Assembly: GCF_022539665.2 (NCBI RefSeq)
Contig: NC_081340.1
Coordinates: 5,207,357-5,271,356 of the forward strand
DNA from: Daphnia carinata
Taxonomy: Eukaryota > Arthropoda > Branchiopoda > Diplostraca > Daphniidae
Direction: 5' to 3'
DNA length: 64,000 nucleotides
In this document: positions 41,572 to 52,843 of the stretch, piece after piece
Position numbering within the stretch: position 1 is the first letter of the stretch
How the letters are laid out: each line of letters begins with the position of its first letter
Position numbers and translations under genes: made by a program
Notes under the pieces: model-generated
Told to the model about the DNA's origin: nothing
The model's database searches: none
What the model saw: the letters and a program-made list of their open reading frames with translations, nothing else

Positions 41572-41642
41572 AACGTCCATAGCTCTGTGGTAGAGCGTTC
41601 AGGTGCGACACATGTTATCCTGGGTTCAAACCTCAGTTGATA
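41572..41642 (+). tRNA. Degenerate tRNA-like sequence
   Basis: It contains TAGCTCTGTGGTAGAGC (A-box and D-arm) and a T arm CTGGG-TTCAAAC-CTCAG. The anticodon arm and acceptor stem do not pair. Probably a tRNA-derived pseudogene. Confidence 0.4.
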
Positions 41643-41760
41643 TACAAAATTAAAGCAGAATAATTGTACATAAGAATATTACAGCATTACGTTTCAATTT
41701 TATTCTAAGTGTAAATGTAAGTCCGTAAGTGACAAGAAAAAAGCCAACATGACATTATAA

Positions 41761-41830
41761 GATTCATAGCTCATTGTTAGAGCATCGGCGCGGTGTGCCG
41801 AACATCCAGTGTTCAATTCCCTAATGAGTC
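41761..41830 (+). tRNA. tRNA-like sequence with full acceptor stem (loop GGT)
   Basis: Acceptor arms GATTCAT and ATGAGTC pair along all seven positions (one G-U). The D arm is AGCTCATTGTTAGAGC. The anticodon stem TCGGC/GCCGA is perfect, with loop GCGGTGT. The T stem is weak and the base before the anticodon is C where U is expected, so it is best read as a pseudogene. Confidence 0.45.
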
Positions 41831-42000
41831 AAAATTGAAAGCTCAATCGAAACAAATAAGGCTCTCAGGTATGTATCAATAACCAAGTATAATACATACA
41901 TTGTGGCTACATGTGTGGAAAAAAAAAACAAGGAAAAAAAACCACATAGTAAGAATAAAGTTAAAAACATAAGTTTTGCGCTTTTTGTTTAAAAAAAAAA

Positions 42001-42420
42001 ATAAATTGTATTGACATTACTCTGCACATATAAATGATTTTGCAACTTTAAAAAGGCACAACAGCCCTTTCAAAAGTTGCCGTCAACCCAGGCAGGGGGA
42101 GACACTGCCTTGTTGACCCACCGGGGAGATTACCCGGTGATTGGCTAAGAGAAGCCGGAAGAAGAGCCGAAGATATGGAACATTTTTACAGGAGCGATTA
42201 ACCTTTAGTTCGGATTTGCGGGTAGCCACGTCGCCCTCCGTGAACACATCATCGGACTACGCGGACCCCCACGTCCCCTTTCCGGCCAGAGCCCTCCAAA
42301 CCTCGGTATATGTTATTTTTATATATACCGTACAGTAGGGGCATGACCCCCTACGGGCTTATTATGAGTCAAGGGGAAACGGGGCTACGGAAAGGAAGGG
42401 AGCCCAGATATGCACTTCAA
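42001..42420 (-). repeat. Conserved GC-rich structured element, copy 3 (inverted)
   Basis: Reverse complement of the element at 40.70 kb, almost identical to it. The similarity continues at lower identity into RPC1 3'-flank sequence to the right, showing that this end belongs to an inverted duplication of the locus. Confidence 0.85.
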
Positions 42421-43500
42421 TTTTTAAATAATTAATACCATAATACGCGGGAATACACAGGCGACTGATGGAGGGAAATTCAATTCCGTACTTCAAATTA
42501 TTATACCTTTTCGTCATAACATCCCAACCAGAAACCTTCGCAGGTTCACTATTGCTATTAATCTAAATTAGGAAAATAAGACATAGATAAGCATAAAACA
42601 TTCTTATTGATATAGCTTACATGGTACATAAATTCATCATCTGCCATATTCCTGTAGATTCCTGGCAGGAGCTGCTAAAAGGCTATGCAGTTGCAAATGA
42701 TCACCATGACCAAAACTTGAATACGAAAGTTTGGAAGAATTCTTCGTGTTGGCCACAGAGATCTTCCATGAGCTTTCCGATTGGACGTTCCATGTGCCAT
42801 AAAAAACAGAAAGGTTCCAAAGTTGGTTGTTTTGATCACTAAACGTTAAAGTAAACAATGTACCTGGTCTCGGCAGTCTTGACAACAATTTCCATTATAA
42901 CCTCATATCACCTCACTTTATGGAAAAAGAATTTAGTAGGCATCAGTTCAGAATAAAAATTGTTGCATTCAAATCTTTTGACAGGTGGGATTTAGGAATG
43001 TCTCCTTAGGGAGTGCAAACCACGATTTTCAAAACCATTAAATGCTGTTAGCCATTGAAAGATTGCTGGCTGACACAGGCATTCATTTGCGACATGACTA
43101 ATGAGCTGCTTCATGGATACAGCTCTTCTTTTTTAGTCCTCTCCAGGATGACATGAATTCTAGCATGTTCTACACATGTATCAGCTTTTAGCAATATATC
43201 AATTAAAACAATTAAAATAGTACCACCTTTTAATGTTTTTGGCTCCATGATTCATCTTTGTTGCAATTGGGAAGGCAAGGCAACTGATCTATGGTGATTT
43301 ATTCATCACACTTGCCGTAACCGTTGTCCCAATGTATCAGCTTTTCTGTCAACAGTAGTTTGCTAATATGACATTGACGATTAAAATTAGAAAACTAAAT
43401 AAACTCAGTGGAAAAGCATTACCAGGGGGTAACATCTTACATGTTAACGAAGAATCCTAGGTTTATCATGTACATGGCAGAATATCCACATTGCCTGGAT
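42421..43500 (-). pseudogene. Inverted, decayed RPC1 copy (copy C)
   Basis: Read on the minus strand, 43.50 to 43.43 kb matches the end of RPC1 exon 6 (CGCCATCCAGGCAATGTGGA). About 43.35-43.27 kb matches exon 7 (GACAACGGTTACGGCAAGTG, then TTGCCTTGCCTTCC). About 43.15-43.00 kb matches exon 8 (ATGCCTGTGTCAGCCAGCAA, then TAATGGTTTTGAA). About 42.70-42.57 kb matches the 3'-flank block. Exons 9-17 are missing, and frames are broken throughout. Confidence 0.85.
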
Positions 43501-44106
43501 GGCGCAATCCTTTGCGTAATCACACAAATAATAAGTAAAACATATAGAATTGAAACCAAATTTAACTGAGGTTTTACAAAACAGCCAATTAGCACCTCTG
43601 AATTCCAAAACTACGCCTACACATTCGTATCAAGCTTTTCCAGCACGTCTCACCTTTGGCATTTGTTTGCTTTTTGCTGGCCTTTGTTTCGGTTGCCGTC
43701 ACCGATGGCGATAGCAGTAAAACAGAAAAAAAAAAAGACCGATATTTTTTTTTTTGGGGGGGGTAAAAACGGATTGCAATACTAAACGACCATGTGAATA
43801 ATCTAGTCAATTTAAATGAACATAAGGAACTATTTGGGAGCCAAAATTATACTTTACCAACGAGAGCCTAGATTCAAAAACGGTGGTAGAAGTCCTGATT
43901 TCGGCTTGGTTTGAATGGCCACCAGGTGGCGAATGCATGCTTCATTTTGCATATTCACAAGTCGAAGTAAACAAATTTAGGTATATATGGCAACTATGGT
44001 TAACTGACAGTCGTTTGTTATTTTCCCATCCAATTGATATTTTATTTTTAAAAGTAATATAAATATATATACGTCCCCTTCCTTTGAAGAAGACTGTCTT
44101 CAAAAC
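43501..44106. other. Spacer and RBBP5 promoter/leader
   Basis: Unique spacer with a short poly-G and poly-A patch near 43725-43765, then the presumed RBBP5 promoter and leader. No other gene seen. Confidence 0.5.
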
Positions 44107-46356
44107 ATGAATTTGGATTTACTTGGTAGGTAAAATCAAAATTTAACATGCTGTGAAGTAAAATAAATATTATGGCTCCTTTGATGTAGAATCTTTTGGC
44201 CAAAACTATCCTGAGGTATTATAAACAGACACTTTTTTCTGATGGCTTTCAAGTGTTTTTACATTAACATGTCGTGTTAACAGGAATTTGATGGGGCGCT
44301 TGATTGTATTTCAATGGCAGTCACATGCACTTTTAACAAGCGTGGAACCCTGCTAGCTGTTGGTTGCAATGATGGGAGGATAGTTGTCTGGGACTTTCTT
44401 ACAAGAGGAATAGCCAAGATCATCAGTGCTCATGTACACCCCGTGTGTTCTCTATGGTAATAAAAACTATAATGAAATTACTATTTATTTATTTAATTTT
44501 TTTGCTTTAAACCACTGTTTCTGTTAGCTGGTCAAGGAGTGGACACACAATTTTAAGTGCATCTACAGACAACACTGTGGCTATTTGGGAAGTTCTCACT
44601 GGAGAATGTAATCAAAGATACAGGTTTCCATCACCAATTTTAAAAGTGCAGTTTCACCCAAGGAAAGCTGACACTTTTCTAGTGTGTCCTATGCGACATG
44701 CAGCTGTACTTGTTGAGTTACAAGGAAATCACAAGTTGTTACCCTTAGATGAGGACGAGGTGACATAGCAGAAAAATTTATGGTGAAACACATTAACTAT
44801 TTATGCTTCATTTAGAGTGATCTGAACATCACAGCTTCATTTGATAGAAGAGGTCAGTATATTTATACTGGTAATGGGAGAGGGCGCATCCTGGTATTGG
44901 ATGCCACATCACTCGAAGTAAGTTAACTTCTCAGTTGTCTTCTATTCCGATATAGTGAGTATGTCTGTTCCTAGGTACGAGCATCCTTTCGTATTACCCA
45001 AGGAACAACTAGCACAACAGCAGTCCGCAGCATTGATTTTGCACGACGCGGAGAGTATTGAAAATAGATATTAAATTCAAATCAGCGCTGTTGATTTATA
45101 CCTGAAATTGTTAGTCATTTTTTAGTAAACAGCGCGGACCGAATTATTCGTGTATACGATGCCAAAGAAATTCTGGCGTGCGGGAAAGACGGGGATCCTG
45201 AGCCAATGCAGCGATTACAAGATCTCGTCAACAAGTATGCCATATTTGCAGTCATAGTTACTTCTGAATTAGTATTTGATTTCTTTTTTTCTCCTTTGCG
45301 TAACGTTACGGTTAGAACTACCTGGAAAAAATGCTGCTTTTCTGGAGACGGCGAATATATATGTGCAGGATCAGCAAGACAGCACGCACTTTACGTTTGG
45401 GAACGAAGCATAGGAAATTTAGTTAAAATTTTGCATGGGACGAAAGGAGAATTGTTGTTAGATGTCGTCGTAAGTTTATCGCGTCCTTTTTCCTAAACTG
45501 AAAGCTGATCATCGAAATGTTTTTAACACTACAGTGGCATCCTGTGAGACCTATAATAGCGTCAGTGTCAAGTGGAGTAGTCTCAATTTGGGCGCAAAAT
45601 CAAGTTGAAAACTGGTCGGCCTTTGCCCCCGATTTTAAAGGTAAACATAGTTGATAATTTTTCGTAGGATGTATGAATGGATGCGTAATCATTTCTTTTT
45701 TGAAAGAACTTGATGAAAATGTTGAATACGAAGAGCGGGAATCTGAATTCGATCTTGCGGATGAAGATAAATCTGTAACGCAGAACGAACGGGAAGTTGA
45801 AGACGATTTGGAGGTAATAACTTCCACCTTAAACAATAAATCCTTATCCTCATTCGATTTTCAAGGACATTAAAGTTATACATTTACGTTCACTTTTGAA
45901 AGGTGGACGTAACGACTGTTCAACCGATATCCGCCTATTATTCCTCTGACGAAGAAAAAGATGACGAAGATATTTTGCTGTATTTGCCTATTGCTCCCGA
46001 GGTAGAAGAGCCAGAGGACGGCTGGAATCCATCTGCCGAATTGGAAGATGGAGCCACATCAGGAACCAAAAGAAGTAGTCATCAGGACCAAAAAGAAAAC
46101 AGTTCTCCTAAAAAAAAGCGTACGAAAAGCTATGAAATATCTCTAGCCAATGCCCCCACAGATGGTAAGCTTTCAACAATTTTCGTAAGTGCTCCAGTTT
46201 AACATTTCATGTTTTAACCTAACAGAGGTTCACCCATTGATGAGTAGCAAAAAAGATAAGCCAGCTGTGGCAGGTGGAAAGAAGGTGGTCGGACCTGGAC
46301 GACCTCGTAACAGTGACACTGGCAAAAGATTTGAGCGCAGCCGATCAGGAAAATAA
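44107..46356 (+). CDS. RBBP5: RBBP5, WD40 subunit of COMPASS/MLL H3K4 methyltransferase
   Basis: Retinoblastoma-binding protein 5, a core subunit (with WDR5, ASH2L and DPY30) of the SET1/MLL complexes that methylate histone H3 lysine 4. Twelve exons: 44107-44125, 44190-44215, 44284-44456, 44528-44759, 44816-44917, 44975-45054, 45115-45234, 45316-45469, 45535-45640, 45707-45813, 45903-46164 and 46226-46356. They encode 503 aa with all phases closing. The start [15 protein letters not shown] is nearly that of vertebrates. A WD40 propeller spans about aa 20-330, with [17 protein letters not shown] and [19 protein letters not shown]. Next come the acidic [15 protein letters not shown] segment (ASH2L-binding region of the family) and [13 protein letters not shown] (WDR5-binding region). 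A basic nuclear-localisation-like patch and EVHPLM follow. Confidence 0.96.
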
Positions 46357-46534
46357 TACGGTTGATGTAAGTTTTCAGAATTTTCGTTATGCATCTGTCC
46401 TCACACCATTCGCATTATTTTCGTATTCAACTACTTTTCTCAAAGTCGTGCAACTTTTGAACATTTGGGAATTATTACATTATGTGAAATTAAACGAAGT
46501 ATGCGATTTCTTTACCGTTTTAAATGTTCCCGCT

Positions 46535-46540
46535 TTTATT
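46535..46540 (-). terminator. UTP15 polyadenylation signal AATAAA
   Basis: AATAAA on the minus strand starts about 11 nt after the UTP15 stop codon, implying a very short 3' UTR. It lies in the 194 bp gap between the convergent RBBP5 and UTP15 stops. Confidence 0.55.
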
Positions 46541-46550
46541 AAGTTTTCAG

Positions 46551-48709
46551 CTATCCAACGTTGTAAATCATAGTGGCATTTGCAGCGGCTGCCGCAGACG
46601 GAAGCATAGGTTTAACGGGCGTAGCTTGCACGACGTTCGGAGAACCCCTTCTTGCTTGAGTGGTAGTTGAGGCGAGCAAAATATGAAGCATTCCTTCAAT
46701 TTCCATCAAATGCTTTACGTACTCGACTTCTCGGTTAACATGTTCCTGTAGTTGAAGAAACAGCTTTTCTGACTGAGGTGTCAAACTACTGCTTTCGTAT
46801 ATTTCTATAATAAGAGTAAATTTTAAAGAATATTCGTAGACCAGGAAACAAGTAAAAATATAATCACCTAATAGCGTATTTGCCACTTGAATTAAAATGC
46901 CTGCGTTACTCGGATCATTAATGTTTCGGGCCAAAAAAGTCAATATAGATGACAAAGAACTATCATCACGACCAGCTAAGGCAGATTTCAAGCCATTTCG
47001 TCTATGGATTGGGGAATTTCTCATAGTTAAAACGACACTACTAAAAATTTACGTCATAAAATATTTGATTACCGTATTAGCTCATGCATTACGCCCACAG
47101 TAATGGCCGGTTTCTTCTTTCTTATGTATGGGGTTAAAACTGTATCTAGTGCTTTACTGTACTGGAACTTTCTAAGAAACATATCGTATCGAGACACAAA
47201 ATTGGTGTCAGTTTTCGTGGCAACCTCAACATCTGTGGCTGGATTGAAAGTTCGATTGACCGATCGAAAATCGGCATTTAAACGAAAGCGATATGCGGTT
47301 TGTGACTATAAATTGAACAATGGGCATGATTAAACGAAGATATACAAGTAATGCTAATGTAGTTCACTTCACCTTCTTCTGTACTTTAAGCGATTGTTTT
47401 GGATTCAAAGCTCTGGCTTCAGCCTGAGTTTGCCTATGTTGCATCGAGATTAAGCCATTCGCCATGCCAGCTACCACAGTGAAATCGTCCGGCTACAAAT
47501 ATTAACAGGAAAAATATTCTCAGTACCTGAAGCAATCAGGCATATTAGTTTACCTATGCTTACCGTGATTCCTAAACTAAGGACTGGGGAGGGGAAATCA
47601 AGGGTATGAACCACCTGATAACTTTGGACGTCATAGATCTTAGCATGACGATCCAGACCACCAGTTACAAGACGCTTCCCATCGGATGCCAAATGTAGGC
47701 ACGTAATAGTTTTATGATGCTGTGACACTCTCGCAAGTAATCGACCTCCGGCTAACATATCCCAAACTCTGAGTTCAGTTCCACCTTTGATAAAACAATA
47801 GTTTTAATTTTATAATGCTTGATTGATTTTTAGTGTCAATATCTTACCAACAGAAACGAAAATAGAATTGCTGGGATACATGAGAACACTCTCCACTGGA
47901 GAACCATGATCTACTGAAATAGTGCTACCACTAGGACTTCTAGCATCATACAACTTGACTGTATGATCAAAGGAACCAGACAGAAAAAGGTCTGAGCTTA
48001 TGCTTGAAACACACCCAGCTCTCACATAATCCTATAGATAAAAAAATGTTGGTATTTGAAATTTTAGAATAAAATTTTTTGTAGTACTGAATGCTCTGAA
48101 AATTTTATGATTTCAGTTTCACTAGGAATGTCCCATAAGGCAACTGATTTGTCATCTGAGAAACTGACAACATGAGTGTTATCCACTGTAAATTTGCAGC
48201 GATGAACAGGTCTGAAAAATTCAAAAACTGCAAATGAAACAAGGCACAAGAAGCGAAAATGTACAGTAATTACCCTTTGTGTCCTTTAAATATCCTCAAC
48301 AATGATTTTGATCCAATATCAAAAAGTTTAATGTGCCCTTCATCACATCCAGCAACAACCAGCTTGCCATCCGATCTGAAGGAAGCTCCATAAGCTGCTT
48401 CCTTGAATCGTGTAAAATGCCTATGAACTTGATGTGTGATTGGATTGTAGATTTGAACTTTTGCGGCACTAGAAACGGCAAAAAAGTAGGGTTCTACGGG
48501 CATAACATCGATGTAATCGATCGGACCAAATTCTTTGACAGTAACTGGAAACTAAACGGTAATAATAAAACTTTCTAGTAAACCATGTTTTAACAAGTCA
48601 ATAATAACATATTACTCACGTTCAATTTTCTCCAGTACAATGTATCTGCTGTAACTTTTTGTCCAATCTTCGGCAAACTTCTGATTTGAGTTTTCTTAAA
48701 CGAAGCCAT
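46551..48709 (-). CDS. UTP15: UTP15, U3 snoRNP / small-subunit processome WD40 protein
   Basis: Nucleolar protein of the t-UTP/UTP-A subcomplex, needed for rRNA transcription and early 18S pre-rRNA processing. Nine exons: 48709-48620, 48551-48274, 48211-48088, 48031-47848, 47784-47564, 47492-47373, 47305-47073, 47001-46868 and 46804-46551. They encode 545 aa with all phases closing. The start MASFKKTQI matches the family. A WD40 propeller spans about aa 30-330, with [25 protein letters not shown] and related blades. The C-terminal UTP15 helical domain (about 355-510) includes [18 protein letters not shown] and [11 protein letters not shown]. It is convergent with RBBP5 and divergent from NUDT14. 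Confidence 0.95.
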
Positions 48710-48963
48710 TTTAATTTCACAATTTTAAAAGCCAGACGAGCAGAAACACGTGTTTAGTTTCGTCATTGAATATGATCTATAACATCGTCTGCTTGTAAAG
48801 CCCGTTGCTAGTCAACAAGGTAGTCTGTTCAGAAACTTATTATGCAAAATGAATGTACAATAAAAAAAAAAGAAAATTTACTACTTTACGTACTCTTATG
48901 CATTTTTTAAAAGATATTGGTTGCATCCCACAGTATTAATACACATACCTTAGAGGATAAAAC
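48710..48963. promoter_or_regulatory. Shared divergent promoter of UTP15 and NUDT14
   Basis: Only 254 bp separate the two start codons, so both promoters and leaders must fit here. No TATA box is obvious near either start. A poly-A run is present around 48860-48873. Confidence 0.6.
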
Positions 48964-49916
48964 ATGGATGACCTGTCAAATGTTACGACTGTACCTTTGA
49001 CCAACTCAAACTTTGTACAGCCTTTTCGGATGCTTTTCAAACAAGCAGGGAAGGACAAGTCATGGGATCTTGTTAGAGTACATGAAAGGTAAAATGTATC
49101 CCTATTGTTAGACTAGTATTATTAATTTTTAGTTTACATTTCGTTTTGTAGAAAATTTATTAAACTTTTGTTTATTCAGTGTGGCGATAATCATTTTTAA
49201 TATCTCAAGAAAGAAACTTGTCTTTGTTCAACAGTTTCGTCCTGGTAAAAAAATCATTCTTTGTCACTTTGGATTATACATAATTGAATTTTTATTTAAT
49301 GATTATTATATTTTTTTAAGCTGTATATATAAATTCCATCCCTGCAGAAAACCGCACAAATCCCATTGATACCACAAAATACCCTGCCAAATTAGGTTTT
49401 ACCTTAGAGCTTTGTGCAGGGATTGTTGATAAGCAAAAACCTCTTACTGAAATCGCAGCAGAAGAGATACTTGAAGAGTGTGGCTATAAGGTAGATCATG
49501 AGAAGTTGGAATACATTATTCAATTTCAGTAAGCATATAAAAGATTAAATACTACATTTATTTAGAAAATGAATATACCAGAAGACTAAGAATGTTTTTT
49601 TTTTTCAGTTCAGGGGTTGGGCTTTCTGGTGACCCACAGACAATTTTTTATGCAGAAGTAACTGATGATATGAAGGTATTATAACCATTGGAATTATTCT
49701 GCACAAATAAATATATCTGGTAGCCATCAACTTTCTTAATGTCAGGTTAGTTCAGGTGGAGGCAACCCAGAGGAAGGTGAACTTATTGATGTAGTTGAAA
49801 TGAGCATAGCAGAGGTGGAAACTTACGTCTCCCAGAAAAGTGTTCCAAGTCCTGGGGGTTTTCTTTTTGGTCTGCAATGGTTCTTCAATAAAAAGGCATC
49901 GTTGTATGTTTCCTGA
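48964..49916 (+). CDS. NUDT14: NUDT14-type UDP-sugar pyrophosphatase (Nudix hydrolase)
   Basis: Cytosolic Nudix hydrolase of the UDP-glucose pyrophosphatase family, which splits UDP-glucose to glucose-1-phosphate and UMP. Five exons: 48964-49088, 49180-49244, 49348-49528, 49609-49675 and 49746-49916, giving 202 aa with phases closing. Family landmarks are KDKSWDLVRVHESVAIIIF, LVFVQQFRP and LELCAGIVDKQ. The Nudix helix AAEEILEECGY has the catalytic EExxEE-type acidic cluster. WSGVGL-like HSGVGLSGDPQTIFYAEVTD and GFLFGLQWF follow. Vertebrate NUDT14 is about 222 aa. Confidence 0.92.
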
Positions 49917-50613
49917 AGACCAAGATTAATACAGTGCAATAACCCCAGTCGTCTTTCCGTTTCGATTTCCGAACCACCAAACAAAGGGTTTTTGTTCAAC
50001 AAATATAGGTCTGTTGCTCGAGATTGAAAACATTGAATTTTCATTTCAACTCCTCTCCTATTTCAAAATCCAACCACGTCGACAGTTATTGAAAATAACT
50101 TGAAACACGTGATTTATTCGTACATTATCCACGAAGTCAAAGAACAGTCTATGAAAAATTGTCTGATTGTGTGATGGGCCATGAGTGTATAAAGGGGAAG
50201 ATAATGTATGTAGGATAGTGAAACATTTAGTCCACAACTGTTGTATGCTTGATCATCAGGTCGGTGCGTGAGATCAATCTGTCAGGTTCGTCATGCGATC
50301 ACTAATGTCTTTTGTTCTAAGTTAAACAATTTTGAGCACAAGATATTAGGAGAAGTCCTAATAACCGGGGAAAAGCGGGTAAGAGAGGATTAGAGCTACA
50401 AACGGGAAAAAAGTTTGTTCGATACAAGTATTGCGAATAAAAAAATTGAATACATCCCTTTCCAATTCGCAAGACATTACAGGAAACCCAAGTAACTGCA
50501 TGCACAGAAACGATTAAATCTTTTAACGCACATGGAGAATAGAAACTACCACAATGAACGAAAAAAAAAAAAGCGGGGAAAGTATACCTAAACTCGAGTT
50601 TTTTGTCCTCCCT
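49917..50613. other. Convergent 3' region of NUDT14 and LBR
   Basis: An AATAAA on the plus strand (50436-50441) could end NUDT14, and one on the minus strand (50118-50113) could end LBR. If both are used, the two 3' UTRs overlap by about 320 bp. No other gene seen. Confidence 0.45.
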
Positions 50614-52843
50614 TTAAAACACCCGAGGAATCAGACGCGACGGAACTCGTTGGCAATAGCGATCCCAGGATGGTCCGTATTTAAGCTTGTCGGCTAAATC
50701 ACTTTCTTTCGCTCGGTAAACCAAACTAATTGTGACAAACAATGCGACGACATAAGGAAGGACCATTTGGAAGCCTAGAAACCAACAATTTTAATGTAAC
50801 CGTTAATTACATATATTAGACATAACAGTGATTACCACATGGCAATACGAAAGCCCAGTGCATTAATATATCTCCGAGATAATTTGGGTGGCGTAACCAT
50901 CCCCACCATCCAGAAATAAGCAGCTTCCCTGTGGCCGAAGTTAAAATGTCCATATCTGAAAATAAATAAAAACACACATTTATTTTTGTGAACTTAACCT
51001 GAAGCTGTTTTTTTTTTGTTCTGGGTAAAATGTAGGCACAAAAGCGTCTACAAAGCAACTTACTTGCGAATGAAGAGTGGTCAGGGTCCTTTAAGAATGC
51101 AGTTTTTTGTGCGTTGCTTCTAACTTTAATCCATAGTCCAAGAAAAAACAGAAGCCCAATTGGTGCAAGAGCAACATATGATAACTCGGTTCTGTAAATA
51201 AACATTTTAACGAAACGTAACTATATTATGTTCTAAATGATAATACCTCGAGTTGATCACGCAGAGTGTTATGAGGAAGGTTATTAAAGGATAAGCGTTC
51301 ATTGTCAGGTAAGCCCAACCAGTTTTTAGGTGAACAAAGTCAAAGCTGTGAATCAGATTTCCATCGTTCCAAAGAGCTTCAACAGAGTATAAAATTTGCA
51401 TTGCCGCTACAAACGCAAGGGTAGGAGATATAACTCCATTCTTCTCAATATTTTCTTCTAGAACAAGGAGATGGAGGGCAATTACAGTAATGAAAATAGC
51501 ACGGTGCACCCAACCTTTGATGTTTACACCCGATATCGTCGCATGCAACGACGAACCATTAACAAAATGGGATATTATGCTTGTGTCATTGCTACGGTTT
51601 TGCCGTTCTCTGTATGAGACTATAATGGCCAACACAAAGCTCACGACAACATTAGGGATAACGAATTGGGTGAAATGTGACAAGAGGTTTGATGCAGAAA
51701 ATCGAAAGTAATGTTTCGAGGCTGAAAGGGACAATATCAGTACGACGGCGCTTACAAAAGAGTTGCGACGAATATACTGGCCTTCGCTGATCTTAATAAC
51801 TTCCCCAACTGGTAACATTGAAAGTATAAATATGGCAAGATAAAATAGTTCAACACCCATGGATACAAACGGATTGTACAGGGATAAAAGATCTGATAAA
51901 GTAAACTGTGGGATGCCTTGAAAAAGGCACTTGTTTTCTTTGCAAAGTAGGTAAAGGAAAAGAACCAATGGGAGATTACCAAGGAGTATGGCTGTGACCG
52001 TAGTTGTAAATGAATGTGAACTTTCCATTTCCTGCCCATCCCCTGAACTAACTTGCAGGTGAGATGGAATGGAATCAACAGCTGGTTGTGTACTGGAAAC
52101 TGTGTCCTTTCCATTTGGTTTTACACTCAGTTCATTGGAACTGCCATCATCTGAAAAGGTATCACTATCCAATTGGTTCATGGGTATAGAAACCTGTTAA
52201 ATATTGAATCATCACAAACATTTGGTAAATTACATTTAACAACTGTTTATCATACCCTGGCTTTCACTGCTACTCGAGAAGATTTCCTTCGTGACAAAGG
52301 TAAACCTTCCAATGATTTCTCATCTTCCTCAAAATAATTTTTTTCTGTTTGAACTCTCGGTGAACGCCTGATAACACGTGAAACACTAAGCACTTCTTCT
52401 TCTTTCAGTTCCATTTTAACTCTTTGTTTAGCCAGTTCCCTTTCAGGTGATTGTCCAGTTATTGTTTCATTTTTTCTTTGTTGAAGTTTTTTTGTTGAAG
52501 ATCCAGTCAATAAAGAATTGGCTTCACGTACAGGTGATTTACCAACAGTTTTTCTTCCAGGTGTTCTGCTGCGACTTCTGCTCCTGCTACGAGACGCTGT
52601 TCTGCGTCTTGTTTTTCCATCGCCACGCTGAGCTGATTTTGGCTCCAATGCCTTGAAAGTGTCAACTGCTTTGACATGTTTTCCATGCAAAGTGTAGGTG
52701 GTTCCTTCTTCAAATTTTACATCATAGAACCCAGTATCTGGGTCTCTGTCGACAACTACACCTTTGAAATACAGGCCACCACTTCCAGGCCACAAGCCGA
52801 AAACGGACTCACCGTTTTTGTAGATCTTTTTTGGGAAAGCCAT
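50614..52843 (-). CDS. LBR: Lamin B receptor: Tudor domain plus sterol-reductase-like membrane domain
   Basis: Inner nuclear membrane protein that tethers lamin B and chromatin. Five exons: 52843-52256, 52193-51247, 51191-51064, 50955-50836 and 50774-50614, giving 647 aa with phases closing. An N-terminal Tudor domain (about aa 1-65: SVFGLWPGSGGLYFKGVVVD) is followed by an Arg-Ser stretch (about 80-100) and a basic, Ser-Pro-rich linker, the chromatin- and lamin-binding part. Several membrane segments follow from about aa 245. The C-terminus keeps ERG24-family motifs: LLISGWWGWLRHPNYLGD and YGPSWDRYCQRVPSRLIP. The upstream family motif around GRELNPR and the GD-WVPF segment are not recognisable, so sterol C14-reductase activity is probably lost. 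That would be consistent with arthropods being sterol auxotrophs. Confidence 0.93.

Larger units (their letters stand above)
41121..42000. other. Centre of the palindrome between elements 2 and 3
   Basis: About 880 bp of AT-rich sequence between the inverted elements. It contains three tRNA-like sequences (listed separately) and no coding gene. Confidence 0.7.

Noticed and set aside
42141-42338. 65-residue open frame in element 3, identical in element 2
   Set aside because: It starts at TTG, is antisense to the TATA/T5 layout, and is interrupted by a stop in the otherwise well-conserved element 1. The conservation therefore does not follow the reading frame.
40703-42420. Foldback-type transposon with 420 bp terminal inverted repeats
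   Set aside because: Similarity continues past the outer ends into RPC1 3'-flank sequence, which favours an inverted segmental duplication. No target-site duplication was seen.
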